A stretch of 64,000 bases of DNA from positions 434,001-498,000 of the forward strand of contig NHZP01000014.1 in NCBI GenBank assembly GCA_003313425.1, read 5' to 3'. Within the stretch, counting starts at the first letter, position 1. Each line of letters opens with the position of its first letter. Made by a program: the position numbers and the translations under genes. Below the pieces are notes generated by a model. It was not told the DNA's origin. It saw nothing but the letters and a program-made list of their open reading frames with translations, and searched no databases. Below are positions 32,978-43,852 of the stretch, piece by piece. Source of the DNA: Pseudopyrenochaeta lycopersici. Its lineage: Eukaryota > Ascomycota > Dothideomycetes > Pleosporales > Pseudopyrenochaetaceae.

Positions 32978-34398
32978 TCAAACAATCCCGTGGAACTCCT
33001 CTACTTCCAGATTCCACTTCTTGCACAGCTCCTTGTACTTCGCAGTGTACGCTTCTGCACGCTCCCTAAACGCTTTCGCTTGCTTCATCTGATCTCTGCC
33101 AACCTGATGCCTGTGTGCTGAATCCGGACCATCAGCAACCCTGACAAATCTAGCATACGTCCACAACTCCGGCAGCGGTGTATGTTGAGTCAATCCTTGC
33201 CCGCCATACATCTGCATTGCCTCATCGATGACTTTAAGAAGCGCGTTCGGCACCATAATCTTACTCTGTGCGATAGCGTACTTTCCGGCCTTATTGCCTT
33301 GGAGATCCATAGTGTCCGCCGCGTTGAGAACGACAAGGCGCATGGCATCGATAGTCATGCGCATGTCGGCAATACGCTCGATATTGCTGTCGAACTCGCC
33401 GATGAACTTGCCTCGAGGCTTTTTGCGGGGGTCCATGCATCGGACGAGGGCAAGCTCAAATGCACGCTCGGCTTGACCGATCAGTCTCATGCAGTGATGG
33501 ATGCGGCCAGGTCCAAGGCGGCCCTGAGCGATCTCAAAGGCGCGACCAGGGCCGAGAATGATGTTCTCGCGAGGCACGCGTACGTTCTCGTAGATGTACT
33601 CGCCGTGGCCTTCCGGCGCCCAGTCGTAGCCCATGATGGTCAAATTCCTCACCTGCGTCAAACCGGGCGAGTTCGCAGGAACAACCAATGTGGTATGTCG
33701 ATTCCACGGGTTAGCGTTCGTAGGGTCTGAGCAACCCATCAAGATGAACAGCTGCATTTCCGGGTTGGACTTGCAATTGCCATACAGCTTGCGACCATTG
33801 ATGATGACTTCCTTATCTGTAATCTCCATTTTTATGCCGATCTGCGTTGCGTCTGATGAGGCGACATCTGGCTCGGTCATGCTGTATGCCGAGGACAGGT
33901 CGCCATTCATCAAGGGATGCAGCCATTTCTTCTTTTGCTCTGGTGTGCAGTACTTAGCAAGGAGCTCGATGTTACCGGTCTCTGGGGCGTGGCAATTCAT
34001 TGTCTATAGAGAATTAGTCAATAGCGCTCCTAGAGATGTCTGATGAGAAAAGTCACCTGCGCAGCCCAATACACCCGTCCCATGATCTCCGCGCAGCATG
34101 AATACTCCAAGTTTGTGAGACCCGGGCTCTCCACAAAATGATTCGGTAAAAACAGATTCCATAGTCCTTGTGCCTTCGCCTTTTTGCGCAGATCGTGTAT
34201 TATTGCTGGCGTTTCCCATCTGGTTTTGCTCGCTGCCAATTGCGCCTTGTAGATGCGCTCAGCCGGTATGCACTCATTCTCAACCCAATCGTGGACCTGC
34301 TGGATCTTTTCAAGCGCAATTGGCCGCAGCTTAGCTCTCACCCATGGTGGAATGCGAGCGAAGGCTGGATTACCGTCCATCTGAATGTTTGAAGTCAT
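32978..34398 (-). CDS. Acyl-CoA dehydrogenase of the ACAD10/11 type
   Basis: Two exons (34398-34057, 34003-32978) encode 455 residues. The fold markers are present: LWNLFLPNHF, NCHAPETGNIELL, AYSMTEPDVASSDATQI (flavin-site Thr/Ser), LGPGRIHHCMR, and QMYGGQGLTQHTPL. In typical acyl-CoA dehydrogenases the catalytic Glu sits in a Y-E-G-T motif near the C-terminus; here the position reads V-A-D405-G-P-D, as in ACAD10/11. In that subfamily the partner kinase phosphorylates a 4-hydroxyacyl-CoA and the dehydrogenase domain helps eliminate the phosphate, giving an enoyl-CoA for beta-oxidation. Kinase and dehydrogenase are fused in animals but are separate, adjacent, same-strand genes here. No canonical PTS1 (ends HGIV); mitochondrial or peroxisomal location is open. 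Confidence 0.9.
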
Positions 34399-34782
34399 TG
34401 CGCAGTGTTGATGTTGTGTGAAAACAATTATGGGCGTAAGTAAAGAAGAAAATCGTTCACCGAGGTCAGAGGTGCATGCATGCTCAAAGCCGACATGACT
34501 CGCTACAACAAACAATCGCGACGGTATGGTTGAAGGCCGGGCTCCAGGCCGAGGGTGTTGGCGGGGGAGGTCGGAGTTGCTTAAGCGCCGCGCGAACCTC
34601 AGAAAGGCATGGGCCGCTGACACCCTGCAACATCTGGTGTGAGTCGAGATGAGTGCTCTCCGCTGACCCACATGACACGAGTGATTCATTATTCCTCATG
34701 ATAGGTGCATGGCTTGTATACCGGGCGTTTCCCCCATGATGGGAGGGAACAACCACTCTTCTCCCGTAGACATCCGTTGAAA
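34399..34782. promoter_or_regulatory. Divergent promoter of dehydrogenase and hydrolase
   Basis: 384 bp separate the two start codons, so both genes probably share regulatory DNA. CCGAGG at about 34460 and CCGAGGG at about 34543 are possible sites for a CGG-binding Zn2Cys6 regulator; this is only a word match. Confidence 0.5.
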
Positions 34783-35899
34783 ATGGGTACTGAGGGATTC
34801 GCGAAACCGTGGCTTGAGGTATGGAGATGCTAGACCTCTGAAAATCGCGTTTATAGATTTACTAACGAATGTAGTTCGAAGAGGAATTCGGCGAGCGCAT
34901 GCTCCTGTATCCTCCCATATCACAAATGACAAAGTCGTTTGAGCGCTACGGGGGCATCATGGCCAGCAAGTACACCTTCCCTGCCCCGGATCCTACTGTC
35001 CAGACTGAAGGCACGACCACCGAAGATGGCTTGAAAGTGCGCATCTACACACCAGAGGGGTACACTGGTGGCAAGCCAGTCTGCTTATATTATCATGGTG
35101 GTGGCTGGGCTATGGGTGACATGGACGGCGATGATCCATTTAGCAGGGCTATCGCGAAGTCTGGAGGCATCGTAGTTGTGTCTGTCGAGTATAGGCTCGC
35201 TCCTCAGAATGAGCATCCTGGCTTAATCAACGATTGCTACAAGGGCTTGCAGTGGGCGCTGAAAAACACGAAAAGGTTAAATACCGTGGAAGGCAAGTTC
35301 CTTACCGCAGGTGTCTCTGCTGGAGGCAATCTCGCTTTCAGCTCAGCGCTCAGGGCGATCGATGATGGCTTGGGAGATCAGCTACTCGGCGTGATAGGGA
35401 TCATCCCAGTTACTATCCACCCTGACGGTGTTCCTGAGGATCTAAAGTCGAAGTACTCAGCAATGACCGAGCACGATCAGCACACCGTGAATACAGCAAG
35501 TGCAATGAAGGCCTTCTGGGGTAAGCGCTAACATGCTACGTGATGTTCATCTACTAATGAGTGCGTAGAGGCTTTTGGGGCCCCACCCACTGATCCCTAT
35601 GCATCACCTCTATTGCACCCCAAGATCAAAGACTTGAAGAAAGTCTACATGTCAGTTGCGGGGCACGACACCTTGAGGGATGATGGTCTGCTTATGAAAG
35701 AGAAACTTGATGAAGCTGGGTCAGTCCTATGTCGATACTCCATGGTTGAGGCTTACATGTTAGCAGTGTCCCTAATACTTTCGATTTTTACGAGGGTTAT
35801 CCACATTTCTTCTTTGCCTGGCCAGCACCCAAACTTGACAAACCAAGGGAGCAATTTTATGATGACATGTCCTCGGGTGTCAAGTTTGTACTGTCATAG
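34783..35899 (+). CDS. Alpha/beta hydrolase, hormone-sensitive-lipase/esterase family
   Basis: Four exons (34783-34818, 34875-35520, 35569-35719, 35767-35899) encode 321 residues. The oxyanion-hole motif HGGGWAMGD, then VSVEYRLAPQNEHPG, the nucleophile elbow G-V-S-A-G-G, the acid D in VAGHDTLRDDG and the His in YEGYPHFFFAWP complete the catalytic machinery of an HSL-type esterase. There is no signal peptide, so it is intracellular. The 12-codon first exon is supported by the GAG/GTATGG donor and TAG acceptor, joining PWLE to FEEEFGERM. Sitting beside BVMO and acyl-CoA genes, it is well placed to open the ester or lactone made by a BVMO. Its start lies 384 bp from the divergent acyl-CoA dehydrogenase. 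Confidence 0.9.
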
Positions 35900-36373
35900 C
35901 GGACGATTTGGATGAATGAAGGGAATACCTGCAGCATATCGTAATCGCGTCGCATGTGTTATATACGCATCTTGCTCAATATACCACAATACCAATGCAC
36001 TAGCCAAATGCCATGCTGTTCAGAAATTGGATCTATGACGTAGCGCAACCCATAAGTCGCTAGCTTGTACAAGCGTTAGGGATTCACAACCCCGCTTCAC
36101 TTATCCCCGCGGCATGTGCATCCAAGCCCACCATCAGCCTCGCTGGATCCAGTCGCTGTAATGGATCGGCCCTCGTTTTCCGCTTGCACGGTTTCGGCAA
36201 AAGTCAGCAGCCACCCTGCACTTAGCATCCCTGGACTCTTGCCTCTTTCATTGCCCACCTCCTTGCTTATATTTGCAATTGCGAACTTCCATCACTTTAT
36301 GTACTTTGAGGAGCCAACATAGTACTCACGTTAAATTAATCTCTATTTGAAATTGGTTAAGCATCCCGTCATC
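35900..36373. other. Intergenic
   Basis: Promoter of the alcohol dehydrogenase gene. A 68-codon frame at 36116-36322 was not accepted. Confidence 0.5.
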
Positions 36374-37539
36374 ATGAAGGCTGGTCAGTGGGATCCGTAA
36401 GTGTAACAATGCAGTAGCTCATAAAAAAACCACTGACTGGTTCCAAGTAAGCAAAAGAAGGTTGTCATCAATGACATTCCAAAACCAACCGCTGCACCCA
36501 ACCAATTTCTTGTCAAAATCCAAAGCGCCTCACTATGCCACTCCGACTTGATGATGGAGATGCGCCCTGACTACCCCGTCACTCTTGGTCATGAAGGTGT
36601 AGGACATATTGAGACCATTGGTGCAGACGTACAAGGGAAGGGATTCCAAGTCGGCGACGCAATTGGTTTCAACTACTTTATCGGCTGCTGTTTTGAGTGC
36701 GACGGCTGTATGGTGCACAATCTGCGCTGCGAAACTGGAAACCAAAAACTGCAAGGTTTCGTAGTAGATGGGTACTTTGCAGAGTACGCGGTCGTGGACT
36801 GGCAGAATGCAGTGAAGCTACCACAGAATTTAGATATGAGTCGTAGTGCGCCATTGTTCTGCGCAGGGATCACGGCATTCCATTCTGTGGATAGCTGCGA
36901 ACTTATAGAGGGCGATTGGCTGGCAATTATTGGATGTGGCGGGCTGGGGCAGTATGCTATACAGTACGCCAAAGCAGTAGGTTTCCGCCGCTCGTCTGGT
37001 CTGTATAGAGCTGACAAAGGGTAGATGGGCATCAAAACTATCGGTCTTGACATCAACGATCATCAGCTCAACATGGCGAAGAAAGTTGGTGCAGATGCAG
37101 TTTTCAACTCTATGACCAACAAAGACTACGTCGAGGAGATCAAAAAGCTCACCGGCAAAGGTTGTCATGCCGCCGCTGTATACAGCGCATCAAACGCTGC
37201 GTACGCAGGCGCACCAAACATTCTTAGAACGGGCGGATTACTGATGGTTATCGGAATTGCCCCCAGAGGGCTTGATTTCATCAACACATTTGACTTGACG
37301 ACAGGAAGGTACCGCGTCAAGGCGGATAGTACGGGTATTCCCCAGCGGATGAAGAAGGCTGTTGACTTCACCGGGAAGCATAGGTATGTTCTTAACCCGA
37401 AGCTACTTGGAGATTCGGAAATTGACGTGCTTGTAGTATTCAGCCGGAAGTCGAGTTCCGCAAGATTGATGATCTTCCTCAAATGGTAGCAGATATGGAA
37501 GCTGGCAAAGCTGAGAAGAGACAAGTGGTAGTTTTCTAA
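36374..37539 (+). CDS. Zinc-dependent medium-chain alcohol dehydrogenase
   Basis: Four exons (36374-36396, 36448-36976, 37025-37383, 37437-37539) encode 337 residues. Catalytic-zinc ligands are in SASLCHSDL and TLGHEGVGHI; the structural-zinc lobe is GCCFECDGCMVHNLRC with four cysteines; the NAD site is IIGCGGLGQYAIQYAK followed by TIGLDIND with the Asp that favours NAD. The 48-bp intron after AKA and the last intron (acceptor GTAG before TATTC) restore the ordinary ending KHSIQPEVEFRKIDDLPQMV. It should oxidise a primary alcohol to an aldehyde, the step before the aldehyde dehydrogenase at 43.9 kb. No targeting signal is visible (ends VVVF). Confidence 0.9.
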
Positions 37540-37895
37540 GTAAACTAGGTTATGAAGGCATCACACAAGATAAAGATTGAGAGACACAACCCTTCCGAGC
37601 ATCACTAGTATCAAATCCCTAATGATTCATAGCCTGAGGGCTCCGCGGACACATCATACAAGAGCGATAGACTTGATAGGGATTTGCACGTGTAGTCTGC
37701 GAGTTTATTTCCCCAGTGTCTGGTTAATTGTCTCCAATTCATTCCCTTGACCCCGCTTCATTCACTTGGCTGACATCGTTCCCTTATATCTGGCCAATGA
37801 GCCTTATAAGGTATGTCTGCTTCGATATCTAAATATCCTCAGGCGAGCGTCTATTCATCACCGTATCACTACCTCACACACTACAGCCAAACACT
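37540..37895. other. Intergenic
   Basis: Promoter of the EthD gene. No separate element recognised. Confidence 0.5.
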
Positions 37896-38702
37896 ATGGT
37901 TCACAACAAGATTGCTGTACTTTGACACTCAATATTATCCAGTCCCACGTACTCATAATTATACAGCACCAGTTCGCGAGTCCACGCTTCGAATGGGACG
38001 TCAAAGAGAACTATCAGCGTAAGATCATTTCCAGAGGAAAGTTTGTGCACAACAATTTGACGTTGTAATCACAGCATGTATCAAGCTCAGTTTCTTCTTT
38101 AAGAAGCTCCCTACCGTCTCAGATGAGCATTTCCAAATGCATTACAATCACGTACACGCCGACCTCACTGTTGCGTGCAAGAAGTTTCACGCGGTCAAAA
38201 TTGCTCGCTATACTCAAACTTACCAAACCCCTAAGATGAAGGACAGGATCAAGAGTCTGGGTATGGAGGTGCTGGATTATGACGCGTGTAGCACCATCTG
38301 GGTCAGGAGGTGGGAGGACTGGATGGAATTTGCGGGCAGTGCGGAGTATCAAGCGGGTACGTTAATGCGGAAGGTACAATGAGAGCAAAGGGAAGCTGAT
38401 TGGAACAGCCTTAATGCCGGATGCTGATCACTTCATGGATTACAAGATGAGTGGGATTAAGGTTATGGCCGGGTAAGTCATCCCTTTCCCTCAGTATAAG
38501 CGAGGAAGGAAAGGGGAAACACTGACCATACATACGAAGGCATGATTTGATCGCCTTTGGAAAAGCGATTCCTGACTGCGATGCAACGGATGGGATTACG
38601 CATGAAGAGGCTTTAAAGCATGAAGGATTGAGCAAAGTTGACTCTCATAGCCCCGGGGATGCTTTACCAAGCGAGAGGCGTGTGGCTGCTGTGGATGTTT
38701 GA
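37896..38702 (+). CDS. EthD-domain protein
   Basis: Five exons (37896-37916, 37967-38018, 38075-38356, 38409-38472, 38540-38702) encode 193 residues. The core is a dimeric ferredoxin-like EthD domain: IKLSFFFKKLPTVSDEHF, MHYNHVHADLTVACKKF, IARYTQTYQTP, YDACSTIWVRRWEDWMEFAGSAEY, and DADHFMDYKMSGIKVMAGHDLIAFGK. The phase of every intron is needed to build this order. EthD proteins often accompany degradation or polyketide-modifying enzymes; some act as lyases, dehydratases or decarboxylases of small aromatic substrates, others have no known activity. The tail after residue about 155 is charged and probably flexible. The first exon (MVHNKIA) is the least certain part. Confidence 0.78.
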
Positions 38703-39255
38703 CACAGCTGAGATGGATAACATTGGCAATGTCTGGGATCTACGCTTGGATGCTCAACATATGGAGGGTAGATATTGATGATTGGATGGGAAGAATTCAC
38801 GAACCAATGAAGTGATACATACGGAGATAAGAATTAGTGATGTTTCCGGAACTATTGTTCCATGGCCAAGATGATCATCCTACATCATACATTTTCTATT
38901 CAGGTGACTGCGCTGACGTGAATCTGATGCTCTCCGCACTCGATCTCGGATACCAACATCCTGAATGTTTAACGAAGGAATCCGACAAAATAACCCTGGC
39001 CTTACAATATGTGTTCCAAGCCGACGGTAACTGGTTACTGTCAATAACAGATAAGGTTTAGTCCAGGATATCCTGAATCCGAGATGCGGGGAAAGCAGGA
39101 CAAGGTTTCTAGATTGAAGTATCAGATAAAGGTCACTATCAATACAATAACCCTAGTAAGGTGCATATGCGTGCTGCAGATGAGCCTCCAAGTCGATCTT
39201 TTGCCTTGATAAACTGCCCCATACTCGCTGTCAACTACCATCGCAGTCACACATA
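38703..39255. other. Intergenic
   Basis: Promoter of the MFS transporter. A short frame at 38837-39061 has no support. Confidence 0.5.
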
Positions 39256-41125
39256 ATGGCGGTGACAGATGTCCAAGACCATGACCGTCGTCGCTCCTCG
39301 ATCGAAAAGACTGATATCGAGCAAATTGAACAAGTTTCCGATGCTCCTACCCCTCCTCACTGCCTGCAAAACGCCGATGGCGAGACGGTAACCATTACAA
39401 TGAAGACATGGTTCGTCATCTTTGTCTTGTCTTCTACATTTGGTCTCTCCTTCTGGTCCGTACCCACCACAGCCGCGATGATGGGCCGCTTGGCCATTCA
39501 GTTCGGCTCTCCAACCTCGGGCGCATGGTTCATTCCCGCTTACACAACCGCAAATTCTATTGGCTTTCTGTTGGCTGGAGCAAACTCTGACCTTTTTGGT
39601 CGGAGGCTATTCTTGCTTTTTGGAAATGCGTGTTGCTGTGTAGGCTTCATTGTGACCGCGACGAGCAAGAGTGCTGATCATTTCACGGCTGGTCTGGCGA
39701 TTACAGGCTTTGGCGGTGGGTTTGCACAGATGGCAATGTGCAGTATTCCTGGTAGGTATCACATGTAGTAATAGGAATTGTGCATGCTAACTCAGCTAGA
39801 ACTGTTACCGAACAAATTTCGACATATCGGTATCTGCCTGTCAGATGGCTTCGTCTTCCTTATTGTAATTATCGGCCCTATAGTCGGAAGAGTAAGCCCC
39901 GCCATCTCTTGACAGTCCAATTGTTTCAAAGTTCTTTAGTGCTGACTTAATTGAATAGTATGCGATTGATGTCGGCGCGTGGCAATGGGTGTACTGGGCC
40001 GGCCTCATCGCCCAATTCTTTTCTCTCGCTGCCCTCTTCCTCCTCTACAAGCCGCCCAAGCATCCAAAAGGTGTGCCATGGAACGAAGCAGTAAAAGGTC
40101 TCGACTACGTTGGCACCGCACTGATCGTTCCCGGAATTTGTTTGGCATTGGTGGGCATCATCAACACAACATACAAGCCGAGCTCGAGTGTTACTGTGAT
40201 TGCACCCATGGTCGTGGGATTCGTCTTAATCGCTGCGTTTGGCGTATGGGAGACCTTGTCCAATACGAGGTTTAAATTGTGCCCCCCTCACCTGTTCCGA
40301 AGCCATAAGGGCAGGGAGTTTACTGCTCCGTTCATTGTGGCTTTCATTGTTACGATGTTCTACTACTCGGTCAACATCATCTGGCCTACTATGGTCAACG
40401 TTTTCTATATCAAGCCAGATACATCTCGAAGCACCACGCTTCTTCTTACTCTACCGCCAAACGTCGGTCTTGTCTTCGGATCCCTTTGTTTAATGGCATT
40501 TGGCAACCTTCTTGGACACTGGAAGTGGACTCTGATCGGAACTTGGACTGGTATGGTGCTCTTCGGAGCACTCATGGGCTTAGTTACGCCCTTCAACCAA
40601 AGTCTGATGATTGCTTTCTGCTGTATCAACGCCACTTTCTTCGGCTGGGCCCAGTATGAGTCCATCGCGTTCACACAGCTCGGCGTCCCACAACAGGATC
40701 TTGGCTTCTCAGGCGGCCTTGCGGGTATGGCTCGTTACGCCGGTGGCTCACTTGCCCAAGCAATCTACACCACTATCCTCACAAATAGTCAAACCACTCG
40801 AGCTGCCGCAACAGTCCCCGCCGCGGCCATCGCAGCAGGCATGTCGTCGGAAAACGCACAAGCTTTACTGGCGGCTTTCCCACTCGGCGCTACTGCCATT
40901 GCCAACGTACCTGGAACAACTGCAGAAGCTATTGGTGCGGCTGCACTCGCATTCCAGTGGAGTTACGCGCATGCACTAAAGATAGTCGCGCTTAGCAGTC
41001 TAAGTTTTGGTATCGTAGGTCTGCTGTGCATCTTCTGGTGTGAGGATATAACGCCCAAGATGACAAGTAAGGTTGAAGTGTTTTTGGAGAATGATGTTTA
41101 TGCAGATAAGAATGAGTTCCACTAA
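39256..41125 (+). CDS. MFS transporter, TRI12-like drug/metabolite efflux family
   Basis: Three exons (39256-39751, 39800-39891, 39959-41125) encode 584 residues with about twelve to fourteen hydrophobic helices. A charged 50-residue cytosolic N-terminus precedes the first helix (TWFVIFVLSSTFGLSFWSV). The loop between helices 2 and 3 reads GANSDLFGRRLFLLFG, the MFS motif A (G-x3-D-x2-G-R-R). Later segments (IPGELLPNKFRHIGI; VGAWQWVYWAGLIAQF) and the sequence YESIAFTQLGVPQQDLGFSGGLAGMARYAGGSLAQAIYTTIL match the fungal trichothecene-efflux-like group. It likely sits in the plasma membrane and moves a small hydrophobic molecule. In this context it may import the substrate or export a toxic intermediate; direction cannot be told. 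Confidence 0.88.
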
Positions 41126-42319
41126 GTATTTAATTGTAGTACAGAGATTAGTCCTGTAATGCACATATTATACAACCCACAACCGTGGGTAGTTACGTCG
41201 AGATAGCGGTATTACACTGTTAGTTTATTTACCAGCCATTGACGAAAACTTTTCGACGGACGCAAATGTCAAGTCATAGACTTTCAATGCTTAGTAATTC
41301 CATGGCTTCCCTGGTGGAGTTTCAAAAACGACTTGTAGTATCTATCGGATGCTTGAAGGATCCTTACAACGTCATCCATAGCACTAGTTATACATTTAGT
41401 ACACCATTTTAAAACCTGGAAGGAATAAAAACAAGGCAGTACTATTGTGATCATTGTCTCGCCCGAGCAGTGTGTCAAGGTCCACCAATTGGAATGCCAT
41501 CATGCAGGGTTATATTATACATGGCGATGTACAGAATTTGATCAAAGGGAAATTTTATACGCAGCTACAAATAAAGTCCACTCCGTGAGAGGAGAAGGAA
41601 TTTGGCATCCCAGAAAAAGACCGTAATTGGCGTCAGGCACTCGGTGGACGCTGTGTAGTTTATTTCCATCCAAGGCTCGGTTGAGTTCGGTGGTCTTCCT
41701 CCGTCACGGCCCTCAAAGCCGCATCTCGACAACAAGGATCCTATCATACATTCGCATGCATAATTCATGCTCATACAGCGCTCAAATGCCATCAAAGTAA
41801 TAGTTGGAGTTCAGCACACAACTGAGTCAAACATCAACCGCAGATGCTGTCTGCTTGAATCGCGAAAAGCGGGGAAACGTCTCTACCGTTTTAGGGCTTG
41901 TAGGCTAACATTTCCCGCCCCTAACACTGATCGCCCATACTCTCGTCCAATTCGCACTAGTCATTGATGGAGGGGTTGACCACCCTGCTTGAGCCGATAT
42001 GGTCGTGCATCGCGTCTGCCCAGAGATGACGAAGGTGAGTGGAGATCGTGTCCGCGTCGCGGGCAGACGAGATGGTAACGCCAAACTTTGGACTTTAGTC
42101 TTGAAGCTCATATGACCTTGAGTATGAATTAGTTGCAGGAAAAAAGGCAAAAAGGCAATACTCATCCCGTGGGGCTTGCGTACAAGAGAAATAAGCCAGC
42201 CTAAGTACCTTTTTTGGTGTTGAGTGTCCATTAGGTTGTCTGCTTTCGACAACCACATATATTTCTTGATCTCAGTTTTCTTCTCCAACTTATCCCGATC
42301 GTAATTCTGACCTTAAACG
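41126..42319. other. Intergenic, 1.2 kb
   Basis: Short minus-strand frames at 41284-41478, 41565-41795 and 41905-42288 show no domain. A GCTCGG word lies at about 41676. Taken as non-coding promoter space for the PRISE gene. Confidence 0.5.
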
Positions 42320-43546
42320 ATGTCGAAATCAGCGCTTGTATTTGGTGCTTCTGGGGTGACAGGCTGGTCTTTCATTAACGAGATTCTGAACGACTACCCC
42401 AGGAAAGACATCTGGAAGCGGGCACACGCACTCACCAACCGCCCTTTGTCTCAAGAGCAATCACAATGGCCGAATGATCCACGTTTAAACATTGTGTCCG
42501 GGATTGATCTCCTCACCAATGACCAAGATTCTCTTGAGAAGGAATTGAAGCAGAGTATCCCCGATATCAGCGAGGTTACGCATATGTACTACCTCGCGTA
42601 TAAGGCGGGCACGGACGTACAAAAGGAATATGATGAGGCAGTTGAGATGTGGAAAAAGACATTGATTGCGGTTGATAAGCTATGCCCGAATCTGGAGTTT
42701 GTGGTGCTTCAGACTGGAGCGAAGATGTGTGAGTCTGCCTCATCCAGCTCCGTTCTATACTCTCTCTAATAGCAAGCAGACGGGTGTCACCTCCTAGCCC
42801 TGGTCCCAGAATACTCTGCTCCATATATTTCCCCTCCCCACAAGGAATCACAACCACGCATCAAAGGGCAATTTGGTGACATGCTCTTCTACCACCCACA
42901 GCTCGACTTCATTACCGATTTCGCAAAAGATAAAAAGTGGAGCTGGTGCGACACACGTCCTGATATCATCATCGGATTTGTGCCCAACCAAAATTTCTAC
43001 AGCCTAGCCACCTCCATGGGAGTATATCTCAGTCTATGGAGAGAAGTCCACGGCGAGGGCAGCGAATGCCCATTCCCAGGTACGGAAAAGAGTTGGAAAG
43101 CGCTCAGTAACGATTCAAGTAGCGACATGATAGCACGACAAACACTCCACCTATCGCTCGACAAGAACACCGAAAAAGGCGGCGGCTACAACGTTGCAGA
43201 CGAGAAATCTCCATCTACATGGTCCAAAAAGTGGCCCGTCCTGTGCAGTCATTTCGGCCTCAAGGGCACGGGTCCGGCGCCGAATCCACCGGAGATCAGA
43301 CAGTTTATCAAAGACAATGTTTCTACTTGGCATGCGTTGGAGAAGAAACATGGACTCCAAGTAGGGCATGCGCATAACGATAAAGTGTTCCCGGGGTTTG
43401 AGTACTTCCTTATGACGCAGTTCGACTTTGACAGGCAGTATGATATGAGCAAGATGTATGGGACGGGGTTTGAGGAAGAGAGGGGGACGAAGGAGGCTTG
43501 GGGTGGGGTGTTTGACAGGATGAAGGCTGCGAAGGTTATTCCGTAG
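42320..43546 (+). CDS. PRISE-family (progesterone 5-beta-reductase/iridoid-synthase-like) SDR
   Basis: Two exons (42320-42728, 42780-43546) encode 391 residues. The N-terminal cofactor motif is ALVFGASGVTGWSF, the atypical SDR signature of this family, followed by ALTNRPL with the Arg that suggests NADPH. THMYYLAYKA, VVLQTGAKMYG and RPDIIIGFVPNQNFYSLATSMGVYLSLW occupy the positions of the family motifs. Members reduce activated C=C bonds in enones, including steroids and monoterpene dialdehydes; fungal relatives include SirQ-like proteins in metabolite clusters. Here it could saturate an enone before or after Baeyer-Villiger oxidation. The intron (GTGAGT..CAG, 51 bp) joins GAKM-YGCHLL in phase 1. 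Confidence 0.87.
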
Positions 43547-43852
43547 ATATGGATTGCTCTATAGCTGAAATAAACTACTTCCTGAACATCTCAATTCCTT
43601 CCACGTCGAGGTTTGCGTGAACCTGCAGTCTGTTTTTTGTTCAATATGGAATATTATGCTTCTTCTTTTCTATTCCGTGAAATTTGTGAGAAACTGCATG
43701 CTATTTTTGGAGCCAGGGGATATTAACAATCCCAAAGGGGGTGAACTTGCTCACCGCCCAAAGACGACAACTTGCCAAAGAAGATAATTGTGACAGGTGA
43801 CAAGTGAAAGAATGTATTATATCTACAGAAATGCCCACAAAATATCCAACGC
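43547..43852. other. Intergenic between convergent genes
   Basis: 3' regions of the PRISE and aldehyde dehydrogenase genes. Nothing else seen. Confidence 0.5.

Noticed and set aside
31342..34398. A single fused kinase-dehydrogenase gene as in animals
   Set aside because: Stop codon, 404-bp spacer and a separate well-placed start codon show two genes.
37813..38022. Start of the EthD gene at 37813
   Set aside because: Its frame does not splice in phase into the EthD domain; the 37896 start with two short exons does.
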